A stretch of 64,000 nucleotides of DNA from Jiangella alkaliphila (lineage in GTDB: Bacteria > Actinomycetota > Actinomycetes > Jiangellales > Jiangellaceae), in NCBI RefSeq assembly GCF_900105925.1, contig NZ_LT629791.1, positions 3,135,278 to 3,199,277 of the forward strand, in the 5' to 3' direction. Below the pieces are notes generated by a model. That model did not search any database, was not told where the DNA came from, and worked only from the letters and a program-made list of their open reading frames with translations. The position numbers were made by a program, and so were the translations under genes. Every line of letters begins with the position of its first letter. Positions within the stretch are counted from its first letter, which is position 1. Shown piece by piece: positions 32,932 to 42,508 of the stretch.

Positions 32932-34881
32932 GTGACGGTCACGCCCGTGCGCACGCACCCGCTCCAGCGCCTGTCCGCGGACGAGATCCGCGCGGCTCGC
33001 GCCCTCTTCGACGACAACGGCCTGGTCAGCGCGGCGACGAGGTTCGCGCTGCTCGGTCTGGAAGAGCCCGACAAGCTGGCGGTGCTCGGCCACCGCGACG
33101 GCGATCCGGTCGATCGCCGCGTGCGGGCCGTCCTCCTCGACCTCGAGACGGGCGCCGCGCGCACCGTCATCGCGTCGCTGACCCGCGGCGCGGTCGACTC
33201 CGTCGAGACGATCGATCCCGTCACCGACGGCCAGCCGGCGATCCTGCTGGAGGAGCTGATCACGGTCGACGAGATCGTGAAGGCCGACGCCGGCTGGCGC
33301 GCGGCGATGGCCCGTCGCGGCATCACCGACGCCGACCTCGACCTCGTCCGCCCGTGCCCGCTGGCGGCCGGCAACTTCGGCATCCCCAGTGAGCGGGGCC
33401 GCCGGGTGCTGCACGTGCTGTCGTTCCGGCAGAACCGGCCCGAGGACCACGCCTGGGCGCACCCGATCGACGGCGTGGTGGCCTACGTCGACCTCATCGA
33501 GAAGAAGGTCATCGAGCTGATCGACGACGTCGTCCTCCCGATCCCGGAGGAGGAGGCCAACCACGACGACCCCGCCTACACCGGGCCGCCGCGCACCACG
33601 CTGCGGCCGATCGAGATCACCCAGCCCGAGGGGCCGAGCTTCACCGTCGACGGCGACGTCGTCAGCTGGGAGAACTGGACCTTCCGGGTCGGCTTCGACC
33701 CGCGCGAGGGCCTGGTCCTGCACCAGCTCGGCTGGCGCGACGGCGACCGCGTCCGGCCGGTGATCTACCGGGCGTCGCTGGCCGAGATGGTGGTCCCGTA
33801 CGCCGACCCGAGCCCGGTGCGGTTCTGGCAGGCCTACTTCGACGCCGGCGAGTACCTGCTCGGCCAGCAGGTCAACTCGCTGGAGCTGGGCTGCGACTGC
33901 CTCGGCGAGATCCACTACTTCGACGCCGTCCTGGCCGACGGCGACGGCGCGCCGCGCGAGGTCAGCAACGCCATCTGCCTGCACGAAGAGGACTACGGCG
34001 TGCTGTGGAAGCACACCGACATCTTCACCGAGTCGGCCGAGACGCGGCGGCAGCGGCGGCTGGTCATCTCCTTCTTCGTCACCGTCGGCAACTACGACTA
34101 CGGCTTCTACTGGTACCTGTACCTCGACGGGACGATCCAGCTGGAGGTCAAGGCCACCGGCGTCGTGTCCACCTCGTCGTACCGGCCGGACAGCTCGTAT
34201 GCCTCGGAGGTGGCGCCCGGCCTCGGCGCGCCCTACCACCAGCACCTGTACTGCGTCCGCCTGGACATGATGGTCGACGGCCTCGACAACGCCGTCGACG
34301 AGCTGGAGGTGCAGCCGCTGCCGATCGGCCCGGCCAACCCGAACGGCAACGCGTTCACCCGGCGGACCACCCGGCTGCGCACCGAGGCCGAGGCGTCCCG
34401 CGCGGCGGACCCGCTGGCCGGGCGCACGTGGCAGATCTCCAGCTCGGACGCGACCAACCGGCTCGGCCGTCCGGTCGCGTACGAGCTGCGTCCCGAGGGC
34501 AAGCCGATGCTGCTCGCCGACCCCGCGTCGGCGACGGCGAACCGCGCGGCGTTCGCGACCAAGTCGCTGTGGGTCACCCGCTACGACCCGGCCGAGCGCT
34601 ACCCCGCCGGCGACCTCATCAACCAGCACCCCGGTGGCGCCGGCCTGCCCCAGTACGTCGCGGCCGACCGTGCCATCGAGGACCAGGACATCGTGGTCTG
34701 GCACACCTTCGGCGCCGTGCACTTCCCGCGGCCCGAGGACTGGCCGGTCATGCCGGTGGAGTACAGCGGCTTCACCCTCCGCCCGGTCGGCTTCTTCGAC
34801 CGCAACCCGACGCTCGACGTGCCGGCCACCACGTCCGCCCACTGCGGCCACGAGGGGCACGGCGACCACCACCACGGCTAG
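32932..34881 (+). CDS. copper-containing primary amine oxidase
   Basis: A 649-aa quinoprotein oxidising primary amines (tyramine, phenylethylamine or histamine type) to aldehydes, NH3 and H2O2. Hallmarks: the catalytic base Asp304 in YFDAGEY; TPQ-precursor Tyr388 in TVGNYDYG; copper ligands His436 and His438 (HQH) and His597 (VHFPRPEDWPVMP). There is no signal peptide, so it is probably cytoplasmic. The C-terminal tail is His-rich (HCGHEGHGDHHHG), unusual and possibly copper-scavenging. The GTG at 32932 gives the normal family length; the frame is open upstream but non-homologous. It is divergent from the GPP34/APC pair. Confidence 0.95.
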   Translation: MTVTPVRTHPLQRLSADEIRAARALFDDNGLVSAATRFALLGLEEPDKLAVLGHRDGDPVDRRVRAVLLDLETGAARTVIASLTRGAVDSVETIDPVTDGQPAILLEELITVDEIVKADAGWRAAMARRGITDADLDLVRPCPLAAGNFGIPSERGRRVLHVLSFRQNRPEDHAWAHPIDGVVAYVDLIEKKVIELIDDVVLPIPEEEANHDDPAYTGPPRTTLRPIEITQPEGPSFTVDGDVVSWENWTFRVGFDPREGLVLHQLGWRDGDRVRPVIYRASLAEMVVPYADPSPVRFWQAYFDAGEYLLGQQVNSLELGCDCLGEIHYFDAVLADGDGAPREVSNAICLHEEDYGVLWKHTDIFTESAETRRQRRLVISFFVTVGNYDYGFYWYLYLDGTIQLEVKATGVVSTSSYRPDSSYASEVAPGLGAPYHQHLYCVRLDMMVDGLDNAVDELEVQPLPIGPANPNGNAFTRRTTRLRTEAEASRAADPLAGRTWQISSSDATNRLGRPVAYELRPEGKPMLLADPASATANRAAFATKSLWVTRYDPAERYPAGDLINQHPGGAGLPQYVAADRAIEDQDIVVWHTFGAVHFPRPEDWPVMPVEYSGFTLRPVGFFDRNPTLDVPATTSAHCGHEGHGDHHHG

Positions 34882-34913
34882 CCCTTGCATGCAGGTTGCA
34901 GTACACTCGCCGC

Positions 34914-35147
34914 ATGGCCGGTGAGATCCTCCAGGTCCGCGACGTCGACAGCGACGACCTCGCGGTGCTGCGCGAACGTGCCGCGCGCGAGGGCAAGTCG
35001 CTGTCGGCGTACGTGCGCGACCTGCTGCACGACGAGGCGATGTCGCCGACCAACGCCGAGGTGGTCGAGGCCATCGCGGGCGAAGAGCCGGTCGAGGCCG
35101 ATCTCGACGAGGTGCGCCGCTACATCGAGGCTGAACGCTCTTGGTGA
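34914..35147 (+). CDS. type II antitoxin, ribbon-helix-helix FitA/VapB-like
   Basis: A 77-aa antitoxin with an N-terminal ribbon-helix-helix: ILQVRDVDSDDLAVLRERAAREGKSLSAYVRDLLHDEA. The acidic C-terminal helix (EEPVEADLDEVRRYIEAERSW) should wrap the toxin. It is preceded by a TACACT-like -10 at 34901-34906, leaving a very short leader. The stop overlaps the toxin start (GTGA). Confidence 0.88.
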   Translation: MAGEILQVRDVDSDDLAVLRERAAREGKSLSAYVRDLLHDEAMSPTNAEVVEAIAGEEPVEADLDEVRRYIEAERSW

Positions 35148-35548
35148 CGGTGGTCGACGCGTCGGTGGTCGTCCGGCTGCTCCAGGCCCGCGAGGACGAT
35201 GAGCTGCTCCGCAAGCGCATCGCCACGTCCGATCGCGGTCTGCACGCGCCGGCGCACCTCGACATCGAGGTGCTCTCCGCCATCAGCGGTCTGGCGAGGG
35301 GCGGCAAGGTCCATGCCTACCGCGCCGCCCGGATGGCCGACCAGCTCGCCCTGCTGCGCATCACTCGCCATCCGGTCGCGCAGTTCGGCCGGCGGCTGTT
35401 GAAGCTCCGCGACAACTTCACGGTGTACGACGCGGCCTACCTCGTGCTGGCCGAGACCCTCGGCTGCCCGCTGCTCACCTGCGACACGAAGGTCGCCAGG
35501 GCGCCGAAGGGCGCCCACCGCGCCGAGATCCACACGTATCCGGCGTGA
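35144..35548 (+). CDS. type II toxin, PIN-domain ribonuclease (VapC)
   Basis: A 134-aa PIN nuclease with all four acidic positions: VVDASVVVRLL, HLDIEVLSAI, VYDAAYLVLAE and LLTCDTKVA. The GTG at 35144 overlaps the antitoxin stop. It belongs to a different subfamily from the toxin at 27968-28414 (different antitoxin fold), so the two modules are independent acquisitions rather than duplicates. Confidence 0.92.
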   Translation: MTVVDASVVVRLLQAREDDELLRKRIATSDRGLHAPAHLDIEVLSAISGLARGGKVHAYRAARMADQLALLRITRHPVAQFGRRLLKLRDNFTVYDAAYLVLAETLGCPLLTCDTKVARAPKGAHRAEIHTYPA

Positions 35549-35708
35549 CCGGCGTTCGACGGAGGACGGAGCGGGGCGGACGAGCTTCCGTCATTTGACG
35601 GGTGCAATGTCACCGTGCCACCGGTACCGTCGCTGAACACCATTCTCATCACGGGCCGGACTGTCTTCCGGCCCGCGATGTCACGTGCACGGGTGAGACG
35701 GAGACCGC

Positions 35709-38372
35709 ATGAAGAAGATCGTCGCCGCGCTCGCGCCGACGGCACTGGCGGCAGGACTGTTGACGGTGCCCATGGCGGGCGTCCCGTCGGCGAACGAGGC
35801 TCTGCCGCAGTGGCCGGAGGTGGGCAGCGCGCGGGTCGTCCCGCTCCAGGAGACGGGGTCGCCGAACGAGCGCCTCAACCTGATCGTCATCTGCGACGGC
35901 TACCAGGCCGACGAGATCGACCGGTGCGAGGAGGACGTCGACCGCAACCAGGCCATCCAGCGGGGCGTGGAGCCGTTCCGCACCTACCGCGACTACATCA
36001 ACGTCTACCTGCTGCAGATCGTGTCGCCCGACTCGGGCGTGCGGCGCGACCCGGAGGAGGACGCGTCCGACGAGGTCAAGGACCGCAAGAACACCCCGCT
36101 GCGGCTCTGGTACTCCGACGGGCTGACGAACCCGCTGGCGCGCGGCATCACGTACGGCTCGGCGCTGGACCCGGGCGGCTGTCCCGGCCACCCCACGACG
36201 GGCGGCGGCGGGCCGTCGTACCCGCTCGCTCCGGGCATCCTCGGCGACCTGCGCTGCAGCGGCAACCAGCAGCGGGCCATGTACCTGAACTCGTACGTCG
36301 CGCCCGTCCTGGGGCTGCAAGCGGGGGTCTTCCTGCCCTCTGGCGGCGCGAGCTCGGGCCCGCAGAACGTGCAGACGCTGGCCATCTCGAACACGTTCAC
36401 CTACGGCGGCATCGGCGGCCGCGACGCGACGGCGTCCGGCGGCAGCCCGCAGTCGCCGCTGATCTCGCTGCACGAACTGGGTCACTCGCTGGGCACCATG
36501 GCCGACGAGTACCCGTACAGCAGCCGGACGGAGCCGGGCGATCCGTACAACCCGGTGCCGAACCCGGAGCCGCCGTCGTTCCACCACACCCGGCTGACGT
36601 CGGCGCAGATGATCGCGAACCAGGTCAAGTGGTGGCGCTGGCTCGGCGAGGAGAGCCTGTCCGGCGGCATCATCCGGGCGGCCGACCCCGACGGCCACGA
36701 GAGCGGCAACACCCGCGGCTCCGACATCTGGCGGCCCAGCTCGCACTCGATCATGCGCTGGATCGGCTTCCACTGGGACCAGCCCGGCCTGGAGCACATG
36801 GTCGCCCGCATCACCGGCCAGCGCGACAAGGGTCAGATGAGCCTGCTGAGCACGCCCGCCGGCACCGTCGCGGGCGACGGCGTCCTCTGGCTGGAGACCA
36901 CGCACCCGCGGTTCCACGACCTGCAGATCACCTGGCGCAGCGGCGGGCCGGCCGGCCCGGTCATCGCGACCGGCACCCGCCACCTCGACCTCGCCGGCCT
37001 GGGCCTCGCTCCGGGCACCACGGTCCACGTCGAGGTCCGCGACCCCGTCGGCCCGGACGGCAACGACTGGGTGCGCAACCCGTCGACGAACAACACCGCG
37101 ACCGACTCCGGCTTCAACGGCCCCCGGTTCGTGCAGACCCGGTCCTGGACGGTGGGCGACGCGTCGGCCGCCCCTGACACCGTGGCGCCGGAGTTCACCG
37201 GGTCGACCCCGGACGTCCGGCCGGTCGCCGGCGACGAGGTCGTCTTCGTCGAGACCACCCACGCGGCCGACCGCGTGTTCGACGTCGCGTGGACGGTGAA
37301 CGGCGCCGCCGTGGCCGCCACGGGCGACGGCCGGGCGCTCGACCTCGGCGCGCTGGACCTGCCGGCCGGCACGCACGAGCTCACGGCGACGGTGACCGAC
37401 CCGGCCGCGCCGGGCGCCTCCGACACCGTGACGTGGACCGTCGACAACGCCATGCCGACGGCGCCGCGGACACTGTCCGAGCCGCTGACCACGATGACGT
37501 CCGACGACGGGCACGGCATCTACTTCGACGGCTGGGACATGCTGCTCACGCCGTCGGACGACCGCACCGGTTACGAGGGCGAGCCGTACATCGTCGGCGA
37601 GTTCCGGCTCGACGGCGACGGCTGGTTCAACTACTTCGGCTTCCCGGAGGAGCCGATGCCGGTCTCGCCGTTCGAGTTCCGCCACTCGGGCACCAGCGTC
37701 AAGGCGCTGACGTACGGCAACCTCGGCACCGGCGGGCTGTCGAAGGCGACGTTCGAGCAGGACTACGGCCCGGACGACCCGAACGGCCCGTTCGTGCCCG
37801 GCTACGGCACCCACACCGTCGAGCACCGCGCGGTCGACCCGGCCGGCAACATCAGCACGCCCGACTCGTACACGGCGACCGTGCTGCCGGGCGCGGAAGC
37901 GGCCTGCACCCGGACCATCACCGGTGTCCGTGCCGGCGCCCTGCTGGTCACCAGCGGCGTCACCTGCATCGAGGACGCCACAGTGGCCGGCACGGTGACG
38001 GTGCGCTCCGGCGGGTCGCTGGTGGTCAAGGACAGCACCGTCGCCGGCAGCCTGCTGGCCGACGGCGCGGGCGAGATCCAGGTGATCGGATCGACGCTGG
38101 CCGGCCAGGTGCGCATCACCGGCACCGTCAACGGCGTCACCGCCGCCGGGTCGTCGTTCCGCGGCTCGGTCGCGCTGACCGGCAACGGGCGGGTCCCCGG
38201 CAACGCGTCGGAGCAGCGGTACACGCAATACGGCGTGGCGTACGGGCCGATCCTGGCGGGCAACTCGTTCGCCGGCCGGCTCAGCTGCTCCAGCAGCAGC
38301 GCGCCGGTGCGCGACTTCGGCGCGGCGAACGAGCTGCGTGGCGTCGCGACAGGGGAGTGCTCGGCCTTGTGA
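35709..38372 (+). CDS. secreted M64-family (IgA peptidase-like) metalloprotease with C-terminal beta-domains
   Basis: An 887-aa exported zinc protease. The signal peptide covers about 1-28. The M64 domain (about 40-380) starts LNLIVICDGYQADEIDR, and the zinc site HELGH is at 255-259, followed by SLGTMADEY supplying the next ligand and conserved Glu; an IMRWIGFHWDQPG segment follows. After it come Ig-like modules (about 390-600, including LYG-like FEFRHSGT) and a C-terminal repetitive beta-solenoid (about 735-860) with TVAGTVTVRSGGSLVVKDS-type repeats. It probably degrades extracellular protein. Single gene. Confidence 0.9.
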   Translation: MKKIVAALAPTALAAGLLTVPMAGVPSANEALPQWPEVGSARVVPLQETGSPNERLNLIVICDGYQADEIDRCEEDVDRNQAIQRGVEPFRTYRDYINVYLLQIVSPDSGVRRDPEEDASDEVKDRKNTPLRLWYSDGLTNPLARGITYGSALDPGGCPGHPTTGGGGPSYPLAPGILGDLRCSGNQQRAMYLNSYVAPVLGLQAGVFLPSGGASSGPQNVQTLAISNTFTYGGIGGRDATASGGSPQSPLISLHELGHSLGTMADEYPYSSRTEPGDPYNPVPNPEPPSFHHTRLTSAQMIANQVKWWRWLGEESLSGGIIRAADPDGHESGNTRGSDIWRPSSHSIMRWIGFHWDQPGLEHMVARITGQRDKGQMSLLSTPAGTVAGDGVLWLETTHPRFHDLQITWRSGGPAGPVIATGTRHLDLAGLGLAPGTTVHVEVRDPVGPDGNDWVRNPSTNNTATDSGFNGPRFVQTRSWTVGDASAAPDTVAPEFTGSTPDVRPVAGDEVVFVETTHAADRVFDVAWTVNGAAVAATGDGRALDLGALDLPAGTHELTATVTDPAAPGASDTVTWTVDNAMPTAPRTLSEPLTTMTSDDGHGIYFDGWDMLLTPSDDRTGYEGEPYIVGEFRLDGDGWFNYFGFPEEPMPVSPFEFRHSGTSVKALTYGNLGTGGLSKATFEQDYGPDDPNGPFVPGYGTHTVEHRAVDPAGNISTPDSYTATVLPGAEAACTRTITGVRAGALLVTSGVTCIEDATVAGTVTVRSGGSLVVKDSTVAGSLLADGAGEIQVIGSTLAGQVRITGTVNGVTAAGSSFRGSVALTGNGRVPGNASEQRYTQYGVAYGPILAGNSFAGRLSCSSSSAPVRDFGAANELRGVATGECSAL

Positions 38373-38377
38373 GTGGC

Positions 38378-38416
38378 GACGGGGCCCGGGTCGCGCATGG
38401 CGGCCCGGGCCCCGTC
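38378..38416. terminator. strong hairpin terminator after the M64 peptidase gene
   Basis: GACGGGGCCCGGG (38378-38390) pairs perfectly with CCCGGGCCCCGTC (38404-38416) around a 13-nt loop, starting 6 nt after the stop codon. Confidence 0.85.
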
Positions 38417-38470
38417 CTACCTGGTCACAACGGTCTGGTCCGGTCCGGTGGGCGGGCGTACGGTGACGGC

Positions 38471-39274
38471 ATGCCGAGTGCGATCGCCAACGGCGTCGAT
38501 CTGTACTACGAGGCACACGGACACGGTCCGGTCATCCTCGGCATCCACGGCAGCCCGAGTTCGGCCGTCCTCTGGGAGCCCGCCGCCGTCCGCCTGGGAG
38601 CGCTCGGCACCTGCGTCGTCTACGACCGCCGCGGCTACGGCCGCAGCACCGCGCCGGAGCCGTTCGAGGCGACCGACCTCGACGACCAGGTGGCCGACGC
38701 CGCCGCGCTGCTGGACCGCCTCGGCGCGGAGTCGGCGATCGTCATCGGCCGCAGCACCGGCGGGCTGATCGCGCTGGAGCTGGCGCACTCGCGGCCGCAT
38801 CGGGTCGACGGTCTGGTGCTGCTCGAGCCCGCGCTGTTCACCGTCGACGGCGACACTCGCGCGTGGGCGGCGCAGCTGCGCGCGGAGGTCCTCGCGGCCG
38901 CCGGCGACGACCCGGCTCGAGCCGCCGAGGCCGTCGTCCGCATCGCGCTCGGCGACGAGGCCTGGGACGCGATGGACGCCGGCGTCCGGGACCTGCTGCG
39001 CGCCGGCGGCCGCGCCGTCCTGGCCGAGATCCGCGGCCGAGGCCTCGACCTCAGCGCGGAGCCGCTCGAGTTGAGCGACGCCGAGCTGTCCGGCATCGAG
39101 GTCCCGACGCTGCTGGTGTCGGCGGCGGGGTCACCGGCCCCGCTGCGCCGCGTGGTGCCGCGGCTGGCCGCCCGGCTGCCCCGCGCGTCCGCCGCCGTCG
39201 TCGCGGGCGGCCACCTCATCGATCCCGCGTCCCCCGTCGTGCTGGAGTTCGTCCGCCCGCTGACCGAACCCTAA
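38471..39274 (+). CDS. alpha/beta-hydrolase
   Basis: A 267-aa serine hydrolase. The oxyanion region is GIHGSPSSAVLWEP, the nucleophile elbow GRSTGG, the acid lies after PTLLVSAAGS, and the catalytic His is in AGGHLID. It opens with ANGVDLYYEAHGHG, the usual first strands. The substrate is unknown; esterases, epoxide hydrolases and lactonases share this pattern. It is followed 9 nt later by the DNA glycosylase gene. Confidence 0.9.
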   Translation: MPSAIANGVDLYYEAHGHGPVILGIHGSPSSAVLWEPAAVRLGALGTCVVYDRRGYGRSTAPEPFEATDLDDQVADAAALLDRLGAESAIVIGRSTGGLIALELAHSRPHRVDGLVLLEPALFTVDGDTRAWAAQLRAEVLAAAGDDPARAAEAVVRIALGDEAWDAMDAGVRDLLRAGGRAVLAEIRGRGLDLSAEPLELSDAELSGIEVPTLLVSAAGSPAPLRRVVPRLAARLPRASAAVVAGGHLIDPASPVVLEFVRPLTEP

Positions 39275-39283
39275 GGTGCCCGT

Positions 39284-39895
39284 GTGGGGTTCACCCGGGC
39301 GGAGCTGGAGACGTTCCGCGACGGCACACTGCCCGACCTCGTCGGGCCGGGCCTGCGGCTGCTGTTCGTGGGCATCAACCCCGGCCTGATGACCGTGGCG
39401 GTGCAGACGCACTTCGGCCGGCCGGGGAACCGGTTCTATCCGGCGTTGCTGCGGGCCGGCATCATCGACCGGCCGATCGACGTCTCAGGCGGGACGTCCG
39501 CCTCGGACGAGGCGTACCTGACCGGCCGCGGTCTGGGCATCACCAACCTCGTCGACCGGGCGACGGCGCGGGCGGACGAGCTGAGCGCCGCGGAGCTGGC
39601 GGCCGGGGCCGCCGCCCTGGCGGACAAGGTGGCCCGGCTGGCGCCGGAGGTCGTGGCGGTGCTCGGCATCACCGCGTACCGGACCGCGTTCCGGCGGCCG
39701 CGCGCCATGGCCGGCGAGCAGCCCGGCGGCCTCGGCGGCGCGCGGCTGTGGGTGCTGCCGAACCCGAGCGGGCTCAACGCACACGAGACCCCGGACAGCT
39801 TGGCCGCGGCCTACCGGACGGCGGCCGTGGCAGCCGGTGTCGTCCCTGCCATACCACCAGGTGAGAAAGCTCTTGAGGAGCAAACGGGTCGTTGA
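39284..39895 (+). CDS. mug: G/U mismatch-specific DNA glycosylase (MUG)
   Basis: A 203-aa base-excision repair enzyme of the uracil-DNA glycosylase superfamily that removes U or T analogues from mismatches. The active-site motif is LLFVGINPGLMT (Asn as catalytic residue) and the second motif is VLPNPSGLNAHE; the intercalation loop is GNRFYPAL. The GTG start at 39284 is close behind the hydrolase gene. The stop overlaps the DMT transporter's TTG start. Confidence 0.93.
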   Translation: MGFTRAELETFRDGTLPDLVGPGLRLLFVGINPGLMTVAVQTHFGRPGNRFYPALLRAGIIDRPIDVSGGTSASDEAYLTGRGLGITNLVDRATARADELSAAELAAGAAALADKVARLAPEVVAVLGITAYRTAFRRPRAMAGEQPGGLGGARLWVLPNPSGLNAHETPDSLAAAYRTAAVAAGVVPAIPPGEKALEEQTGR

Positions 39896-40914
39896 CTACT
39901 GTCGCCCGGATGAGTCGTCAGAACCCGGCGCGCGGCGTCGCGTACGTCATCCTCGCGGCGGTGTTCTTCTCCGTCAACGCGTCGATGTCGAAGGTCGCGC
40001 TGGAGGCGGGGGTGGAGCCGTCGGTGCTGGCGGCGCTGCGATCGACCGGCGCGGCCGTGGTCCTGCTGGTCGCCGTCGCCGCGATCGCGCCCGGGCGGCT
40101 GCGGATCGGGCTGCGCGAGCTGCCGTTCCTGGTCGCACTCGGCGTCGCCGGCGGCGCGCTGGTGCAATGGCTGTACTTCATGGCGATCGACCGGCTGCCG
40201 GTGGGCATCGCGCTGCTGCTGGAGTTCACCGCGCCGGCCATGGTCGCGCTGTTCAGCTGGTCGGTGCTGCGGCAGCGGATCCGCCGCCAGACCTGGCTGG
40301 GGATCGGCGTCGCGCTGATCGGGCTCGCGCTGGTCGCCCAGGTGTGGACGGACATCGGGCTCGACGCCGTCGGCGTGCTGGCCGGGTTCGGCGCGGCCGC
40401 CTGCCTGGCCAGCTACTACCTGGTCGGCTCGCGGTTGTCCGGCGACCGCGACTCGCTGTCGCTGACGTTCTGGATGTTCGCGTTCGCGGCGCTGTTCTGG
40501 GCCGTCGCGCAGCCGTGGTGGACGGTCGACCTCGCGCCACTGGGCCGCGAGACGTCGCTGCTGGGCGCCTTCGACTCGGTGTCGGTGCCCGCGTGGTCGA
40601 CGGTGCTGTGGATCATCGTGTTCGGGACGGTCGTGGCGTACGGCCTGAACCTCGCCGCGCTGCGGCACATCTCGCCGACCGCCTGCGGCGTCATCGGGAT
40701 GTCCGAGCCGGTCGGCTCCGCGGTGGTCGCGTGGGTGTGGCTCGAGCAGAGCCTCAGCGCGCCCCAGGTGGTCGGCGGGCTGGTCGTGCTGGCCGGCATC
40801 GCGCTGGCCGAGACCGGCGGCACGGCGGCAGCGTCGCCGCCGCCGGACTCTCCCGCTGAGGACGACGTGGACCGCGTACCGCTGTCGCCCGAGGCCGCCG
40901 CCGCGCCGCATTGA
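39892..40914 (+). CDS. EamA/DMT-superfamily transporter
   Basis: A 340-aa membrane exporter with ten predicted helices in two EamA repeats. Repeat 1 begins GVAYVILAAVFFSVNASMSKVAL and includes LLLEFTAPAMVALFSW; repeat 2 has AYGLNLAALRHISPTACGVIGMSEPVGSAVVAWVWL. A disordered Pro/Glu-rich C-terminal tail follows. The TTG at 39892 overlaps the MUG stop (TTGA) and has GAGGAG 11 nt upstream; the ATG at 39910 is an alternative start. The exported metabolite is unknown (amino acids or purine-type compounds by family). Confidence 0.88.
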   Translation: MTTVARMSRQNPARGVAYVILAAVFFSVNASMSKVALEAGVEPSVLAALRSTGAAVVLLVAVAAIAPGRLRIGLRELPFLVALGVAGGALVQWLYFMAIDRLPVGIALLLEFTAPAMVALFSWSVLRQRIRRQTWLGIGVALIGLALVAQVWTDIGLDAVGVLAGFGAAACLASYYLVGSRLSGDRDSLSLTFWMFAFAALFWAVAQPWWTVDLAPLGRETSLLGAFDSVSVPAWSTVLWIIVFGTVVAYGLNLAALRHISPTACGVIGMSEPVGSAVVAWVWLEQSLSAPQVVGGLVVLAGIALAETGGTAAASPPPDSPAEDDVDRVPLSPEAAAAPH

Positions 40915-40942
40915 CGATCACTGACGGCGACGGCCGGCGACG

Positions 40943-42508
40943 TCACAGACTCGCGAAGGCGGGCACGGACTCGGCGGCGGGGTCGGTGAGGGCCTCGTGG
41001 TACGCCGACCAGTGCAGCAGGGCGCTGACGGCGACCGCGTTGCAGCCGGGCCAGTCCATCGTCACCAGGCGGGTGCCGAACCGGGTGTCCAGGCCCCACG
41101 TCGACAGCGAGCCCTGCTCGTCCTGGCCGGCGACGATGGCGTTGGCCGCGGCCAACGCCTTGTCGACGTAGCGGTCGTCGCCGGTCTCGCGGTGCAGCGT
41201 GAGCAGCGACACCAGCCAGTGTCCGGTGTGCACCTCCATCGGCCAGTAGCAGCGGTACTGCTCGAGCACTGTCGGCGTCGGGCAGTGCGGCGGGACGGGT
41301 GACTCCTCCGGCGCCCACACCACGAACTGGTCCTCGATGTAGGCGTTCAGCCGCGCCGCCAACTCCGCGCGCGAGGGCACGTCGCAGCGACCCGACAGCA
41401 GGTAGCGGATGGTCTCGTTGGTGTCCCAATGTTGCAGGTTGCTCCACGGCGGCGTCTCCGGGATGTCCTCGTACATCCCCTCCCAGCGGCCGTCCGCCAC
41501 CGGGCCGGCCAGCAGCCAGGCCTCGCCCTTGGCCGCGGCCGACGCGCGGGCGGCCAGCTGCGGTGGCGTCCCCGGCGCACCGGACACCTCGCCGAGCAGG
41601 GTGAGCAGCCAGATCGGGGTCACGACGGCGGAGGTGTAGCCGATGCTCGGCTCGCCCGTGCGCGGGTCGACGCGGAACGGCCAGGAGCCGTCCGGGTTCT
41701 GCAGGTCGGTCAGGACGTCGCCGATGCGCGCCGCCCGTTCGAGGTACCGCGACTCGCCGGTGCGCTCGAACAGGCGCAGCATCACCTCGCCGACGCGTGC
41801 GGCCCGGAAGACGGTGATGTGGTCGCCCTCGACCCACCCGCCGAACCCGCCCTCGAGCACCGTCGACGGCGCCAGCCCGCCCAGCCGCCAGTCGTCCGGG
41901 AGGTGGTGCTCGAGCAGCCACCGTCCGTACGCCAGCGCCTGCCGTTCCGCGTCGGCGGCCTGCGGGTGGTCCGGGAACCGGTCGGCGTACGTCAGGTAGG
42001 CATGGATGTAGCTGGCATGGTGCTGGGCCGGGAACGCCAGCCGGCCGCGCAGCCCCGACACGCTGTCCTCGAACGAGCTCCACGCGCTGCGGGGATAGCC
42101 GTCCTCGTAGCCGAAGACCTCGTCGCGGGCCGGCTGGAGCAGGTAGCCGACGGTGCGGTGGACGGCGCCGGCCCAGTCCGCGGGGGCGGGCCGGACGCCG
42201 TCGAACCCGGGGACCTTCCAGAACCGGCGGTGTTTGCGGACGGCCACCTCGCGGTCGCCGTCGAAGCCGCGGATCAGCACGTCCACCGGGCCGAGCGGGA
42301 GTAGCGGCCAGGCGGCGGACAGGTCGGCCGCAGGTGCGTCGACGGACCCCGTCCAGACGACCCGCTCGCGGTCGGCGACGGCGACCTCGAACCGCGAGGC
42401 CAGCGGCACCCACGCCCAGCGGAGCAACGGTGGCCCGACGAACCGGGGCGAGAACGCGGTCGGCCCCTCGAACCGGATCACGCGCGCTGGGTCGATCCAG
42501 TCACTCAT
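40943..42508 (-). CDS. uncharacterised alpha/alpha-toroid protein
   Basis: A 521-aa soluble protein with a roughly 110-aa N-terminal beta-rich part (RFEVAVADRERVVW, DVLIRGFDGDREVAV) and a helical body with repeated Trp/Tyr/His-rich helix hairpins (AQHHASYIHAYLTYADRFP, GSWPFRVDPRTGEPSIGYTS, EVHTGHWLVSLLTLHRETGD). This is the pattern of six-hairpin glycosidase or epimerase/lyase folds. No family is confidently recognised. It is the last gene of the PIG-L operon. Start choice is odd: three ATGAGTGC-like copies precede it, each in a different frame; 42508 is the in-frame one. Confidence 0.65.
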   Translation of the reverse strand: MSDWIDPARVIRFEGPTAFSPRFVGPPLLRWAWVPLASRFEVAVADRERVVWTGSVDAPAADLSAAWPLLPLGPVDVLIRGFDGDREVAVRKHRRFWKVPGFDGVRPAPADWAGAVHRTVGYLLQPARDEVFGYEDGYPRSAWSSFEDSVSGLRGRLAFPAQHHASYIHAYLTYADRFPDHPQAADAERQALAYGRWLLEHHLPDDWRLGGLAPSTVLEGGFGGWVEGDHITVFRAARVGEVMLRLFERTGESRYLERAARIGDVLTDLQNPDGSWPFRVDPRTGEPSIGYTSAVVTPIWLLTLLGEVSGAPGTPPQLAARASAAAKGEAWLLAGPVADGRWEGMYEDIPETPPWSNLQHWDTNETIRYLLSGRCDVPSRAELAARLNAYIEDQFVVWAPEESPVPPHCPTPTVLEQYRCYWPMEVHTGHWLVSLLTLHRETGDDRYVDKALAAANAIVAGQDEQGSLSTWGLDTRFGTRLVTMDWPGCNAVAVSALLHWSAYHEALTDPAAESVPAFASL

